Source of the DNA: a virus
IMG/VR virus record: IMGVR_UViG_3300036881_000024
Location: 1-61,419 of that record
Reading direction: 5' to 3' (one strand)
Length of the DNA stretch: 61,419 bases
In this document: positions 45,163-52,438 of the stretch, one piece after another
How the letters are laid out: each line of letters opens with the position of its first letter
Position numbering within the stretch: position 1 is the stretch's first letter
Notes under the pieces: model-generated
What the model was told of the DNA's origin: nothing
The model's database searches: none
Seen by the model: the letters and a program-made list of their open reading frames with translations, nothing else
Position numbers and translations under genes: made by a program

Positions 45163-45242
45163 CGCTGCTGGACCTGTTCTGCATCATCCCGGCCATCGGC
45201 ATTGCGCTGATGCTGCTTTTGCCGGCACGAAAAGAGTGGTAA
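45159..45242 (+). CDS. 27-residue membrane peptide
   Basis: ATG overlaps the repressor stop (ATGA). MTLLDLFCIIPAIGIALMLL ends LPARKEW, one hydrophobic span. Real expression is plausible by coupling; role unknown. Confidence 0.5.
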   Translation: MTLLDLFCIIPAIGIALMLLLPARKEW

Positions 45243-45274
45243 CGCCCGGCGGCAAGCCGGAGAAGGGGATCGCA

Positions 45275-45904
45275 ATGACACTGACCACCACATTTAAGCG
45301 GCTGCGCAAGGCTCACGCCTGCTCATCGCGCTACAAGTTTCTGCGCAAAGCTCTACCGCGCAAAAAGTACGGCGACGACACGCCCATCAACCTGCTCATG
45401 ATCTTAAAGACGAACGGCCTCAACAATGCGCTGTGGGCGCTCCGCGCGGTAACGACGAGTCGTGCTGAGGCAAGGGCATGGGCTATTCACGCTCTTAGCA
45501 TCTGCGATCCAGAACTGAAAACGTGGGAAACAAACCGCATTGTAGATTCTTTGATTCGGTTGATGGCGGCTGATTTCGCCGAGGAAGTTTTGCCGATCTG
45601 GCAGAAATACGCTCCTGATGACAAGCGCCCGGAGTTGGCGATTAAAGCGGCGCGGGATTTCGCAAACGGACGTATCTCCCGCGAGGCATTGGCCGCCGCC
45701 GGGGACGCCGCCGGGGACGCCGCCTGGGCCGCCGCCGGGGCCGCCAGGGACGCCGCCTGGGCCGCCGCCGGGGACGCCGCCTGGGCCGCCGCCGGGGCCG
45801 CCAGGGACGCCGCCGGGGCCGCCGCCAGGGACGCCGCTCAACAAAAGCAGCGCGAGATTTTCACTCGTTACCTGCAACCCGCCAAGAGGAAGGTCCGCCC
45901 GTGA
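45275..45904 (+). CDS. Helical protein with Ala/Gly-rich repeat tail, immunity-protein-like
   Basis: A 209-residue protein from ATG 45275 with GGAGAAGGGG upstream (MTLTTTFKRLRKAHACSSRY). The helical core resembles the putative-immunity-protein group (INLLMILKTNGLNNALWALR; AEEVLPIWQKYAPDDKRPEL; AIKAARDFANGRISREAL). From about residue 140 follow seven or so repeats of AAGDAAWAAAGAARDAA type, which is also typical of that group. A role in blocking toxins or as a phage accessory (moron) gene is possible but unproven. The GC-rich tandem DNA is prone to length change. Confidence 0.55.
   Translation: MTLTTTFKRLRKAHACSSRYKFLRKALPRKKYGDDTPINLLMILKTNGLNNALWALRAVTTSRAEARAWAIHALSICDPELKTWETNRIVDSLIRLMAADFAEEVLPIWQKYAPDDKRPELAIKAARDFANGRISREALAAAGDAAGDAAWAAAGAARDAAWAAAGDAAWAAAGAARDAAGAAARDAAQQKQREIFTRYLQPAKRKVRP
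45691..45840. repeat. GC-rich tandem repeats encoding Ala/Gly/Asp/Trp units
   Basis: Irregular 12-30-bp units of the type GCCGCCGGGG and GCCTGGGCC repeat in tandem across the C-terminus of the gene at 45275. Copies are nearly identical, which suggests recent expansion. Confidence 0.8.
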
Positions 45905-46035
45905 CCGCGCTCGCCCTTATCCTCGCCGCCGCGTTCCTCGTGGGTGTGCCGTGGGTCATGTGGTACAGCCGGTGCTGGCACAGGCGCGCGGTGGAGCGCC
46001 CCGACATGCGCGATCACAGGCAGAAGGGACGGTGA
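45901..46035 (+). CDS. 44-residue membrane protein
   Basis: GTG 45901 overlaps the preceding stop (GTGA). VTALALILAAAFLVGVPWVM is a membrane span, followed by a basic His/Arg tail (WHRRAVERPDMRDHRQKGR). Coupled translation supports it. Confidence 0.5.
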   Translation: MTALALILAAAFLVGVPWVMWYSRCWHRRAVERPDMRDHRQKGR

Positions 46036-46038
46036 GCC

Positions 46039-46287
46039 ATGACCGATGAAGAGTTAAAGAATAAGACAGCCCTCATCCTGAATTTGGCGATGCTCGTTAG
46101 GCGGCTGGTACGGAAAATGCACCAACTTGCCCCGACCGATCCCATCATTCAACAAGCAATGGACTTTCTCTCCAAGAATGGATTGCAGGGAAGTGTATTG
46201 CGCGCCGAAGCAAGCGAACACGACCGCGACTGGTATCAGGAGAACGATCCTCAATCGCTGGTCGATTCGATCAACAACAGCAAATAG
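46039..46287 (+). CDS. Small helical protein
   Basis: Eighty-two residues (MTDEELKNKTALILNLAMLV). It is amphipathic helical with a basic patch (RRLVRKMHQLAPTDP) and an acidic tail. The ATG follows a GCGCGATCACAG-type leader also found at 46303 and 47182. No family recognised. Confidence 0.5.
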   Translation: MTDEELKNKTALILNLAMLVRRLVRKMHQLAPTDPIIQQAMDFLSKNGLQGSVLRAEASEHDRDWYQENDPQSLVDSINNSK

Positions 46288-46334
46288 AACGCGGCCGGAC
46301 ACGCGCGATCACAGAATGAAAGGAAGGTAAATCA

Positions 46335-47168
46335 GTGAAGAACGTGGAGTGTAGAACGCAGCTGGAATTAGATACCGCCTTGAAAGACCCAAATGTGTCG
46401 CCGATCCTGGTCGGGAATGGGACATTCACGGCCTGCGACTCCTCGCAGGTGAGGGCCTACGGCTCCTCGCAGGTGACGGCCTACGACTCCTCGCAGGTGA
46501 GGGCCTACGGCTCCTCGCAGGTGACGGCCTACGGCTCCTCGCAGGTGACGGCCTACGACTCCTCGCAGGTGAGGGCCTACGGCTCCTCGCAGGTGACGGC
46601 CTACGACTCCTCGCAGGTGAGGGCCTACGACTCCTCGCAGGTGACGGCCTACGGCTCCTCGCAGGTGACGGCCTACGACTCCTCGCAGGTGAGGGCCTAC
46701 GGCTCCTCGCAGGTGACGGCCTCAAAACATGTAGCGGTCACGAAGCATGGGAAAGGCACAAGGGTGTCAGGTGGGGTTCAGATCGACTATCTCCCGCCGC
46801 AGACTCTTGCCGAATGGCTGGAAGAATACGGCGTGCAAGTGAAAGATGGGATCGCCATTGTTTACAAAGCGGTGGACAGCGACTTCAAGAGCCCACATGG
46901 CGGCGATTATTCCCCAGGAACTCTGACGGAATGTGATCACTGGAATACGACCGTTGAGTGTGGCGGCGGGCTGCATGCATGCGGGACGCCTCGTCACGCG
47001 CTTAGATTCTATGTAGACGCGAAGCGGTTCGTTGCGCTTCCAGTAGCAGTCAATTCAATCGCACATTGGCCCAACGGAGATTACCCAACAAAGGTCAAAG
47101 TGCCGCGAGTCGTCGCGCCCGGATGCTACGAAGTGGATATAAACGGAAAACCGATAGTCGCATCGTAA
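46335..47168 (+). CDS. Repeat beta-solenoid plus conserved C-terminal domain (DUF7666-like)
   Basis: A 277-residue protein (MKNVECRTQLELDTALKDPN). Residues 33-128 are twelve near-identical 8-residue units of AYGSSQVT / AYDSSQVR type, encoded by 24-bp DNA repeats, likely a small beta-solenoid. The C-terminal ~140 residues (SPHGGDYSPGTLTECDHWNT, TVECGGGLHACGTPRHALRF, YEVDINGKP) match a domain often fused to such repeats in phages and bacteria. No function known. Repeat number may vary between relatives. Confidence 0.7.
   Translation: MKNVECRTQLELDTALKDPNVSPILVGNGTFTACDSSQVRAYGSSQVTAYDSSQVRAYGSSQVTAYGSSQVTAYDSSQVRAYGSSQVTAYDSSQVRAYDSSQVTAYGSSQVTAYDSSQVRAYGSSQVTASKHVAVTKHGKGTRVSGGVQIDYLPPQTLAEWLEEYGVQVKDGIAIVYKAVDSDFKSPHGGDYSPGTLTECDHWNTTVECGGGLHACGTPRHALRFYVDAKRFVALPVAVNSIAHWPNGDYPTKVKVPRVVAPGCYEVDINGKPIVAS
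46431..46718. repeat. Twelve 24-bp tandem repeats in the solenoid gene
   Basis: Units of GCCTACGGCTCCTCGCAGG plus GTGACG/GTGAGG alternate with a G-to-A variant (Gly to Asp) and a C/A-to-G change (Thr to Arg). Near-identity of copies points to recent gene conversion or slippage. Not a CRISPR array: no spacers. Confidence 0.9.
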
Positions 47169-47214
47169 GGAGCGGCCTGATTGCGCGATCACAGAATGAA
47201 AGGACGGTGGCCCG

Positions 47215-47397
47215 TTGAGTGAGATAGATTACTCTTGCCGTATTTGTGGGAAAGAATGCGATTCCGCTCCCAGTCTTCCTGAGCGCGTAATTTGCGAAGA
47301 TTGTTGCGAGGATCACGACTATTGTTATGAGCGGGAACTACGCGGGCACTTCTGCAAGAACTGCGGGAAGTCCGCTCCGTCAGATTGGTTCTCTTAG
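47215..47397 (+). CDS. Zinc-finger-like protein
   Basis: Sixty residues from TTG 47215, with GGACGG upstream in a repeated leader. LSEIDYSCRICGKECDSAPS, ERVICEDCCEDHDYC and HFCKNCGKSAPSDWF hold three C-x2-C pairs, so one or two zinc ribbons. No family recognised. Confidence 0.55.
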   Translation: MSEIDYSCRICGKECDSAPSLPERVICEDCCEDHDYCYERELRGHFCKNCGKSAPSDWFS

Positions 47398-47411
47398 GAA
47401 GGACGTCCGCA

Positions 47412-47786
47412 ATGACCAACGAGGAGTACGTGCGTGAGCGCGTCTTGAGTTTAAGCGCTAGGCCCGGTGAAGATGGTGGATACAACGTTCTGCTTCATGA
47501 CGTTGTAAATCCGTCTGGAGCGAAATATGCGGCAAATGGGGTTGCAGCTCCATCTGCTTTTTTGGCTTGGTTCAGATATGCTTCTAAATCCGAAGCCTGG
47601 CTCGCCGCCCGCCAGTTCACGGAAGCCCGCGAGAAGGAAATCGAAAAGCGCGTGGAAGATATTGGCTGGCTGAAGATCATGGGCCTTGATCGCGTTGCTT
47701 GGGATCAGCATGGCCAAGCAATTCTTACCCGCGAGCAGGCCGCGCTGGATGAGCTTCGCAGGGGGATGAAAGGACGCCCGCAATGA
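47412..47786 (+). CDS. Hypothetical protein with the EQA-x-L-x-ELRRGMK C-terminus
   Basis: A 124-residue protein from ATG 47412 (MTNEEYVRERVLSLSARPGE), with GGACG upstream. The helical middle SEAWLAARQFTEAREKEIEK is followed by the end REQAALDELRRGMKGRPQ, nearly the same as the C-terminus of the protein at 28075. It is coupled to the next gene by ATGA. No family recognised. Confidence 0.5.
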   Translation: MTNEEYVRERVLSLSARPGEDGGYNVLLHDVVNPSGAKYAANGVAAPSAFLAWFRYASKSEAWLAARQFTEAREKEIEKRVEDIGWLKIMGLDRVAWDQHGQAILTREQAALDELRRGMKGRPQ

Positions 47787-47959
47787 CCGATGCGCACGAC
47801 CCCCGCGGGAGCGATCCGCCGGACTCGAAGGCGCTCTCGGATGATCCGCCCCAGGTCAGCGCGGGCTTGCGGCGGCTGGTCTGGTACGCGATAGCGATTG
47901 AGCTTGCAGCCGCGCTCGCGGCCTGGGGCGCGTGGTGGATTTGGAGGATATGGAGATGA
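47783..47959 (+). CDS. Small membrane protein
   Basis: Fifty-eight residues (MTDAHDPRGSDPPDSKALSD), with a Pro/Asp-rich soluble start and one hydrophobic Trp-rich span (WYAIAIELAAALAAWGAWWI). Coupled to both neighbours by ATGA overlaps. Confidence 0.5.
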   Translation: MTDAHDPRGSDPPDSKALSDDPPQVSAGLRRLVWYAIAIELAAALAAWGAWWIWRIWR

Positions 47960-48189
47960 GCGTCATTGGCGATAAGTTTTCGCTGGAATTGGCGGTGTTC
48001 GAGCGATACCGCCGGGAGTGGTATCGTTTCCACCCCGGCGAATTTGTCGTTATCCAAGGTGAAGAAATCGCGGACGGGTTCTTTAAGACCTATGCCGAAG
48101 CCTTGAAGGCAGGTCTGCAGAGGTTTGGTGCCGAGCGCGAGTTCCTTGTTAAGCAGATTTGGGTCACGGAGCCGGTGTACTTGGTATGA
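47956..48189 (+). CDS. Hypothetical protein
   Basis: Seventy-seven residues (MSVIGDKFSLELAVFERYRR). Compact mixed fold: FHPGEFVVIQGEEIADGFFK, ALKAGLQRFGAEREFLVKQI. Starts by ATGA overlap. No family recognised. Confidence 0.5.
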   Translation: MSVIGDKFSLELAVFERYRREWYRFHPGEFVVIQGEEIADGFFKTYAEALKAGLQRFGAEREFLVKQIWVTEPVYLV

Positions 48190-48203
48190 GAGAGGATTTG
48201 GAG

Positions 48204-48383
48204 ATGAGCGAGACAACGTTACTGCCGTGCCCGTTCTGTGAAGGCGAGGCGCGCGTTGAGCCTGACGCGCTGTACAACGTGCTCCGCGAAAAGCCGCGCA
48301 AGCGCATGGACCCGGCGACAAAGATCAGCCTTTGGATCACAGGCGTAATCGCGGTGATCCTCATGTACTGGATTTTCAGCTAA
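48204..48383 (+). CDS. Zinc-knuckle plus membrane-span small protein
   Basis: Fifty-nine residues from ATG 48204 (MSETTLLPCPFCEGEARVEP), with GAGG 8 nt upstream; an earlier in-frame ATG at 48186 overlaps the previous stop. PCPFC is the Lar-like knuckle found in phage restriction-alleviation proteins; a C-terminal span ISLWITGVIAVILMYWIFS follows. The role is unclear. Confidence 0.55.
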   Translation: MSETTLLPCPFCEGEARVEPDALYNVLREKPRKRMDPATKISLWITGVIAVILMYWIFS

Positions 48384-48403
48384 TTACCCGTACAGGAGAG
48401 GGG

Positions 48404-48532
48404 GTGAGCAAATTGACCACATTCAGGCGAAAAGGGTATTTATCGGCAATTGCGTTAGCTTGGACGATTCTCGTCCCGGTTCTCCGCACACAGGATACTA
48501 TTCCTGCCCGCCAGATTGACGGCGCTGCATAG
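48404..48532 (+). CDS. Small protein with hydrophobic N-terminus
   Basis: Forty-two residues from GTG 48404 with GGAGAGGGG upstream: VSKLTTFRRKGYLSAIALAW continues TILVPVLRTQDTIPARQ. It may be a membrane or exported peptide. The stop is followed by a hairpin repeat. Function unknown. Confidence 0.45.
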   Translation: MSKLTTFRRKGYLSAIALAWTILVPVLRTQDTIPARQIDGAA

Positions 48533-48534
48533 GG

Positions 48535-48573
48535 CCCCGTATTGCAGGCCGCACCACACACGGGGCGCAAATA
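48535..48573 (+). repeat. Hairpin repeat copy A
   Basis: About 39 bases ending in the exact 20-base word CCACACACGGGGCGCAAATA. CCCCGT near the start pairs with ACGGGG near the end to form a stem. Imperfect copy at 48695-48733 keeps the pairing with a G-U change. Confidence 0.6.
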
Positions 48574-48608
48574 AAGCGCAGCAGCGCAGGAGAGGGGGTG
48601 ATACTTCG

Positions 48609-48680
48609 ATGAGCCGATGCAATTGTACCGAGCCTTGGACTGGATTCCAGAGACAGCCGTGTCCCGTGCATGGTTCGTAG
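48609..48680 (+). CDS. 23-residue Cys-rich micro-ORF
   Basis: MSRCNCTEPWTGFQRQPCPV continues HGS. C-x-C and C-x-x-H could form a tiny zinc knuckle. It lies between the two hairpin repeats. The ribosome-binding site is poorly spaced. Real expression is uncertain. Confidence 0.4.
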   Translation: MSRCNCTEPWTGFQRQPCPVHGS

Positions 48681-48694
48681 CCGCGCCTCGTAGG

Positions 48695-48733
48695 TCCCGT
48701 ATCGAGGCGCGGCCCACACACGGGGCGCAAATA
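48695..48733 (+). repeat. Hairpin repeat copy B
   Basis: Shares the exact 20-base word CCACACACGGGGCGCAAATA and the CCCGT/ACGGG stem with 48535-48573, after which the nuclease gene at 48768 begins. Confidence 0.6.
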
Positions 48734-48767
48734 GCCCGCAATCCACCGGGGCGGCCGCGAGGATTAC

Positions 48768-49262
48768 ATGACGCACGACGATTTGCGGATGAAGGCCATT
48801 TCGATTCTCAGGCGCAGCAACGCCGTTGCTCGAAAAGGGGGATGGAAACATCAACTCGGCTTTTCCTGCGGAGTGATTCTGTCTGAGATTTCATCTGCCG
48901 CCAACGATAACCCGGACGCGATTGGCTGGAGCTACGGGCGCTCCGTAATGATCGAATGCAAGATGAGCCGAGCAGACTTCTTTGCCGACTCCAAAAAGCC
49001 TCAACGTTTGACGGGCACCGGAGCCGGTGAGCGCCGGTACTTTATGACCCCAAAGGGGCTGCTGAAACCCGCTGAATTACCTGAGAACTGGGGACTGATA
49101 GAGTGGGACGGGAATGAGACCATCGAAGCAGTTGGAGCACCGAAAAGACAACTTGATTTACTGGGGCATGTCGCCGAAAAAAAGATGCTGCTTTCAACCG
49201 TCCGGCGGATCAGGATGCGGGAATTTCTGATTATTCAAGACGAATGCGTGCCAGCGCACTGA
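48768..49262 (+). CDS. PD-(D/E)XK-like endonuclease
   Basis: A 164-residue protein (MTHDDLRMKAISILRRSNAV). GWSYGRSVMIECKMSRADFF with E-x-K (IECKMS) and ADSKKPQRL marks a VRR/MmcB-like nuclease; YFMTPKGLLKPAELPENWGL is a familiar follow-on of this phage group. It probably cuts or repairs phage or host DNA. Adjacent to the Dam methylase, but no restriction-modification pairing is proven. Confidence 0.65.
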   Translation: MTHDDLRMKAISILRRSNAVARKGGWKHQLGFSCGVILSEISSAANDNPDAIGWSYGRSVMIECKMSRADFFADSKKPQRLTGTGAGERRYFMTPKGLLKPAELPENWGLIEWDGNETIEAVGAPKRQLDLLGHVAEKKMLLSTVRRIRMREFLIIQDECVPAH

Positions 49263-49288
49263 GGCGGCGCGCGAGAGGAGGCGGAAGG

Positions 49289-49765
49289 GTGAATTGGCAA
49301 GCGCAATCCGAACGCTGGCAGACTCCGCCGCAGATCTTTGACCCGCTCATGCGCGAGTTTAGCTTTGATTTGGATGCCGCTGCAGATCCGCAAACGGCCC
49401 GCGTGCCGCGGTTTCTTTCGAATGCCCTCGATAGTGAAGAGTGGCCGGGAGAGCGGATTTGGATGAACCCGCCTTATGGTAGAAAGCTAGAATCCTTCGT
49501 ACGTAGAGCTGCGTGGGAGCATCAACGGTATCCCAACAAGACCATTGTCGCTTTAATTCCGTTCCGCTGCCGCGCTTCGTGGTGGCATGAGTGCGTAATC
49601 GGCAAGGCGCAAGAAGTCCGCTGCGTGAGAAAGCGCATCCGATTTGTTCGCCTTGACGGGGCTCCAGGACGGTTCACTGGCTCCTGCGACTCCTGCTTAG
49701 TGATCTGGCAGGGAAAGGCGAAGAGGACTGTGCTGGTTTCTTGGAATCCCGCCAAGGTCTACTAG
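49289..49765 (+). CDS. dam: DNA N6-adenine methyltransferase (phage Dam)
   Basis: About 158 residues from GTG 49289 with GGAGGCGGAAGG upstream (VNWQAQSERWQTPPQIFDPL). It fits the T1-type phage Dam family: FSFDLDAAADPQTARVP, ERIWMNPPYGRKLESFVRRA with the catalytic NPPY, and TIVALIPFRCRASWWHECVI. Length fits (usual ~160-180). It methylates adenine in a short site, protecting phage DNA from restriction. The stop overlaps nothing; a minus-strand frame over its end is not convincing. Confidence 0.8.
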   Translation: MNWQAQSERWQTPPQIFDPLMREFSFDLDAAADPQTARVPRFLSNALDSEEWPGERIWMNPPYGRKLESFVRRAAWEHQRYPNKTIVALIPFRCRASWWHECVIGKAQEVRCVRKRIRFVRLDGAPGRFTGSCDSCLVIWQGKAKRTVLVSWNPAKVY

Positions 49766-49914
49766 CGCCCCTGCTCCCTTTTCCACTGCTGCCACGCGGC
49801 CTCGCTAGGCGCCGGAGGGCGCGGAGGTGGCTTCGGCGCAGGCTTGGGAATGTGTATCTTTTTGAGCACAATCCAGTTTAGCACGGGTGGTAGGATATGG
49901 GGAGAGGTGACCTC

Positions 49915-50124
49915 ATGCTTGGACTGCTCGTTACGATTCTGGTTATGTGCATTATTTTTGGGCTGATCTGGTGGATCATCAGCGTGATCCCACTCCCCCC
50001 GCCGTTCGCTAGGATCGCCCAGGTGGTATGCGTTGTCCTATTTTGCCTGTGGCTTATCTATTTGATTCTGCCGCTTGCAGGCGGCGGATTCGGGCATCCG
50101 CTCCCAGGTCCATACCCGCGCTAA
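49915..50124 (+). CDS. Two-span small membrane protein (Thivi_2564-like)
   Basis: Sixty-nine residues from ATG 49915 with GGAGAGG upstream: MLGLLVTILVMCIIFGLIWW, then IPLPPPFARIAQVVCVVLFC and a second span. The IPLPPPFARIAQVV loop is typical of a small membrane family found in phages. It is a candidate holin, but position before convergent lysis genes is the only support. Function unproven. Confidence 0.65.
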   Translation: MLGLLVTILVMCIIFGLIWWIISVIPLPPPFARIAQVVCVVLFCLWLIYLILPLAGGGFGHPLPGPYPR

Positions 50125-50133
50125 CGCACCAAA

Positions 50134-50149
50134 GGCCGCTCGCGCGGCC
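50134..50149. terminator. Short hairpin between convergent genes
   Basis: GGCCGCTCGCGCGGCC: 6-bp GC stem, TCGC loop. On the minus strand it is followed by TTT. A weak terminator candidate. Confidence 0.35.
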
Positions 50150-50216
50150 CTCGGTGTCCTACTGCGGCAATAGACGGATTACCCCCGACTATCGCGCCTA
50201 GCCTGCGCGCGATCCC

Positions 50217-50762
50217 TTATCCCGCGATCCTCAATTGCGGCAAGCCTATGCCAATCGCGGTGTCGTTGTACTGCTGCTTGAACGATCCGGCGGGCGTCTG
50301 CAGAAAGTGCGAAGCCTTGAGCGCCACACGGCCCTTATGCGGGTTGTTCTGAATCGTGGCGCGCTCCCTGGTGAACTTCATGCTCTGCGGCGCGAAGTAG
50401 TTAATCACCGCCTCGATGCCGGATATAATCAGGTCAATCAGCGGAGAGTAGAGCGCGGTGAACGGGATCACAGCGACCACTGCCTCAATCGTGTTCAGCG
50501 CGTCGATCACGATGGCTGCGGCCCCGCCTGTCTTCCACGATGCCTCGGCCTGTTCGAGCGCGGACAGCGCATTTGAGAGTTCCACCGCCCACGGCTGCGA
50601 ACCGCCAATATATTTCAGGAGCCCCTGCAAAGCGTCGATGATAACGCTCAAGGTGCCGCTCACCGAGAACGAGCAGCCTTCCATGAGCATTGTGGATGGT
50701 GTCAAGACCGCGACTGCGGCGCCTGTGCCCGAGAGTCTGAGAAATGTTCTGCGATCAATCAT
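50217..50762 (-). CDS. Twin-arginine-signal protein
   Basis: A 181-residue protein (MIDRRTFLRLSGTGAAVAVL) with a Tat-type signal RRTFLRLSG and a Cys after it (MEGCSFS), so perhaps a Tat lipoprotein. The mature part is helical (LSVIIDALQGLLKYIGGSQP, and an amphipathic VIDALNTIEAVVAVIPFTAL). It is next to the protease and lysis-type genes. Role unknown; export by the host Tat system is inferred. Confidence 0.6.
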   Translation of the reverse strand: MIDRRTFLRLSGTGAAVAVLTPSTMLMEGCSFSVSGTLSVIIDALQGLLKYIGGSQPWAVELSNALSALEQAEASWKTGGAAAIVIDALNTIEAVVAVIPFTALYSPLIDLIISGIEAVINYFAPQSMKFTRERATIQNNPHKGRVALKASHFLQTPAGSFKQQYNDTAIGIGLPQLRIAG

Positions 50763-50772
50763 GTGATTCTCC

Positions 50773-51570
50773 TTAGTTGCTCGGTGGTATGTTGGCCTTT
50801 GCCGCTTTCATCGCGGCTATAAGGCTGTCAAGGTTGAGGTTCGTGGGCGACTTCTGTTGTTGATTGAGCCAGTCTGGACCCACGACAATGTACCCCTCGT
50901 CGATGTAGCCGCCCATAAAGCCAGCGGACGCCGGAATGAATAACCCCCAAGAGCGCATCTTGCCGCCGAGTGATCCTTCTCCAGCTTGAACGATGCAGTG
51001 TCCGCCCGCGATGGGAAGTCCCGGCGCGAAGTTCCAGTTCGTCGTGTTATCCTCGCACTTCTGAGGACACTGGATTCCAAGATAGTTCCCGCCGAACGTG
51101 TACCCGGCCCAACGAAGGAGCGCAAAGCTGGAGATGTCGAGCGAGGCCCACCCGACGATCTGGCTCAGTCGTGTCTTGCCAGATCGTGTCGTTACTTCAA
51201 AGCCTGTAGTCTGCCAGGAATTGAGCAAGTCAGTGAGGACCGTTCCCTGATCCGTGGACGGATCATTTGGATCGAATCCAGTCAGTGCCGTGTAAAGAGC
51301 AAGCACCTGATCCGTGGTAGGGACAATAGGATCGCTCGCATTTGCGTTGTTGCTTTGAATCTGTGCTAGGCCGTAGGCTCCAGCCGGAGCACAGCAGCCG
51401 TACAAATCGTTGCCCAGCACGCTCATCTCGTCTTGTGAAACTGCGAATTCCCACCCCTGCGGCGGAACCCGAGGCCATGTGACAGTGGCTCCCATGTGAT
51501 CGGTGAGCGCGACGTGCCACGGCTTGTGAACCGGTGGCAGTTTCCCGCCCTTGAATCGCTTAAACGGCAT
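50773..51570 (-). CDS. Papain-like cysteine peptidase
   Basis: A 265-residue protein (MPFKRFKGGKLPPVHKPWHV). NDLYGCCAPAGAYGLAQIQS holds Cys59/60, GGHCIVQAG gives His191, and YIDEGYIVVGPDW an Asp, the Cys-His-Asp layout of C1/C39-type peptidases. No signal peptide is seen. It could be an endolysin-like or virion-processing protease; there is no other obvious endolysin in the window. Confidence 0.55.
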   Translation of the reverse strand: MPFKRFKGGKLPPVHKPWHVALTDHMGATVTWPRVPPQGWEFAVSQDEMSVLGNDLYGCCAPAGAYGLAQIQSNNANASDPIVPTTDQVLALYTALTGFDPNDPSTDQGTVLTDLLNSWQTTGFEVTTRSGKTRLSQIVGWASLDISSFALLRWAGYTFGGNYLGIQCPQKCEDNTTNWNFAPGLPIAGGHCIVQAGEGSLGGKMRSWGLFIPASAGFMGGYIDEGYIVVGPDWLNQQQKSPTNLNLDSLIAAMKAAKANIPPSN

Positions 51571-51799
51571 CGTAATTCTCCTCGAATTCTTGCTTCTTTA
51601 TCACGTGAAAGCCACGATCCGCGCCCCTCACCATGTAGTCTCCGGGATCGCAGCGCATCATGCCTTCGAGCGTCTGGATGCTGATAAAGCCGCCGTTATT
51701 CATCAAGCCGTGGCCGGTGAACTCGTCCATCTCCGGCCAGTTCTCTCCGGTCCACCGGACGGCATGGACGATAGTCGGCTTGTGGCGGAATTGTGTCAT
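51560..51799 (-). CDS. Small phage protein of the KP-x-VHAVRWTG type
   Basis: Seventy-nine residues from ATG 51799 (MTQFRHKPTIVHAVRWTGEN). A common phage family with this opening and a CDPGDYMVRGADRGFHVIKK ending, function unknown. Overlaps the peptidase gene by 11 bases. The frame to 51868 runs into the gene above. Confidence 0.6.
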   Translation of the reverse strand: MTQFRHKPTIVHAVRWTGENWPEMDEFTGHGLMNNGGFISIQTLEGMMRCDPGDYMVRGADRGFHVIKKQEFEENYDAV

Positions 51800-51803
51800 G
51801 TGC

Positions 51804-52040
51804 TCACTTCGCGGGCGTGGCCGCGCCGACCTCGGTGAAGTGAACGTAGAAAAACTTGCCCAGCTCAAAAAACTTCACCGCTTCCGGGTTGTCAACGTAA
51901 ATTTGGATGGTGCCGTCGGGCACCATCAAACGCTCACCATCCTTGACCGTGGTGTCTCGTTGAGGGAAAAGTGTCACCTCGATCGCGCCCCCATAGATGG
52001 TTCTCGCGACCTTTTGAACCTGAAACATCGCCTTTAGCAT
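51804..52040 (-). CDS. Small beta-rich protein
   Basis: Seventy-eight residues from ATG 52040 (MLKAMFQVQKVARTIYGGAI) with GGGAGA 5 nt upstream. Beta-rich: EVTLFPQRDTTVKDGERLMV, IQIYVDNPEAVKFFELGKFF. No family recognised. Confidence 0.5.
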   Translation of the reverse strand: MLKAMFQVQKVARTIYGGAIEVTLFPQRDTTVKDGERLMVPDGTIQIYVDNPEAVKFFELGKFFYVHFTEVGAATPAK

Positions 52041-52087
52041 AATTCTCCCTTCCTTCAACTTCCTTTCAGTGTCGCCGCGCTGACTTG

Positions 52088-52438
52088 CTATTTTACTTCA
52101 CCGTCGGTTATGAATCCATGCCAGCCCTCACAGGCTGGTTTCGCGGGATCAATTAGGATCGATGGGGTCGTAGTCAGGTCAGAATATCCTGATCCAGCAA
52201 CACTCCAGCGACTCGGATTCCCCTCGCGGTTGTGGCTTCCCTGATGATCGAGCACTCCTTTATTAGCGAAACTCACTTCGATATAGTGAGTACCGATGGG
52301 TCCATTGTGCGCAGCGAAACAGACTGGACAGAGAAACTGAATGCCTTGCGCCTCGGCCAGAGAATCGACTTGTCGCAAATACTGATGATCGCTAGTCTCA
52401 TAGCGCATAAATTGCGGCTCTAGTTCGCTCAGTCGCAT
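52088..52438 (-). CDS. DUF6527-like protein
   Basis: About 116 residues from ATG 52438 (MRLSELEPQFMRYETSDHQY), coupled by ATGA to the gene above. FLCPVCFAAHNGPIGTHYIE, SGYSDLTTTPSILIDPAKPA and CEGWHGFITDG match a small phage family with CPxC and C-x-WHGFI. Function unknown; metal binding likely. Confidence 0.6.
   Translation of the reverse strand: MRLSELEPQFMRYETSDHQYLRQVDSLAEAQGIQFLCPVCFAAHNGPIGTHYIEVSFANKGVLDHQGSHNREGNPSRWSVAGSGYSDLTTTPSILIDPAKPACEGWHGFITDGEVK

Noticed and set aside
45404-45877. Minus-strand Gly/Pro collagen-like frame
   Set aside because: It is the reverse reading of the Ala/Gly repeats of the gene at 45275; no start signals.
46426-46725. Possible CRISPR array or minus-strand Arg/Pro/Ser repeat protein
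   Set aside because: The 24-bp units are contiguous with no spacers and code the 8-residue solenoid on the plus strand.
49762-49884. 40-codon minus-strand Pro-rich frame after the Dam gene
   Set aside because: GTG start without a ribosome-binding site; composition is plausible but support is too weak.
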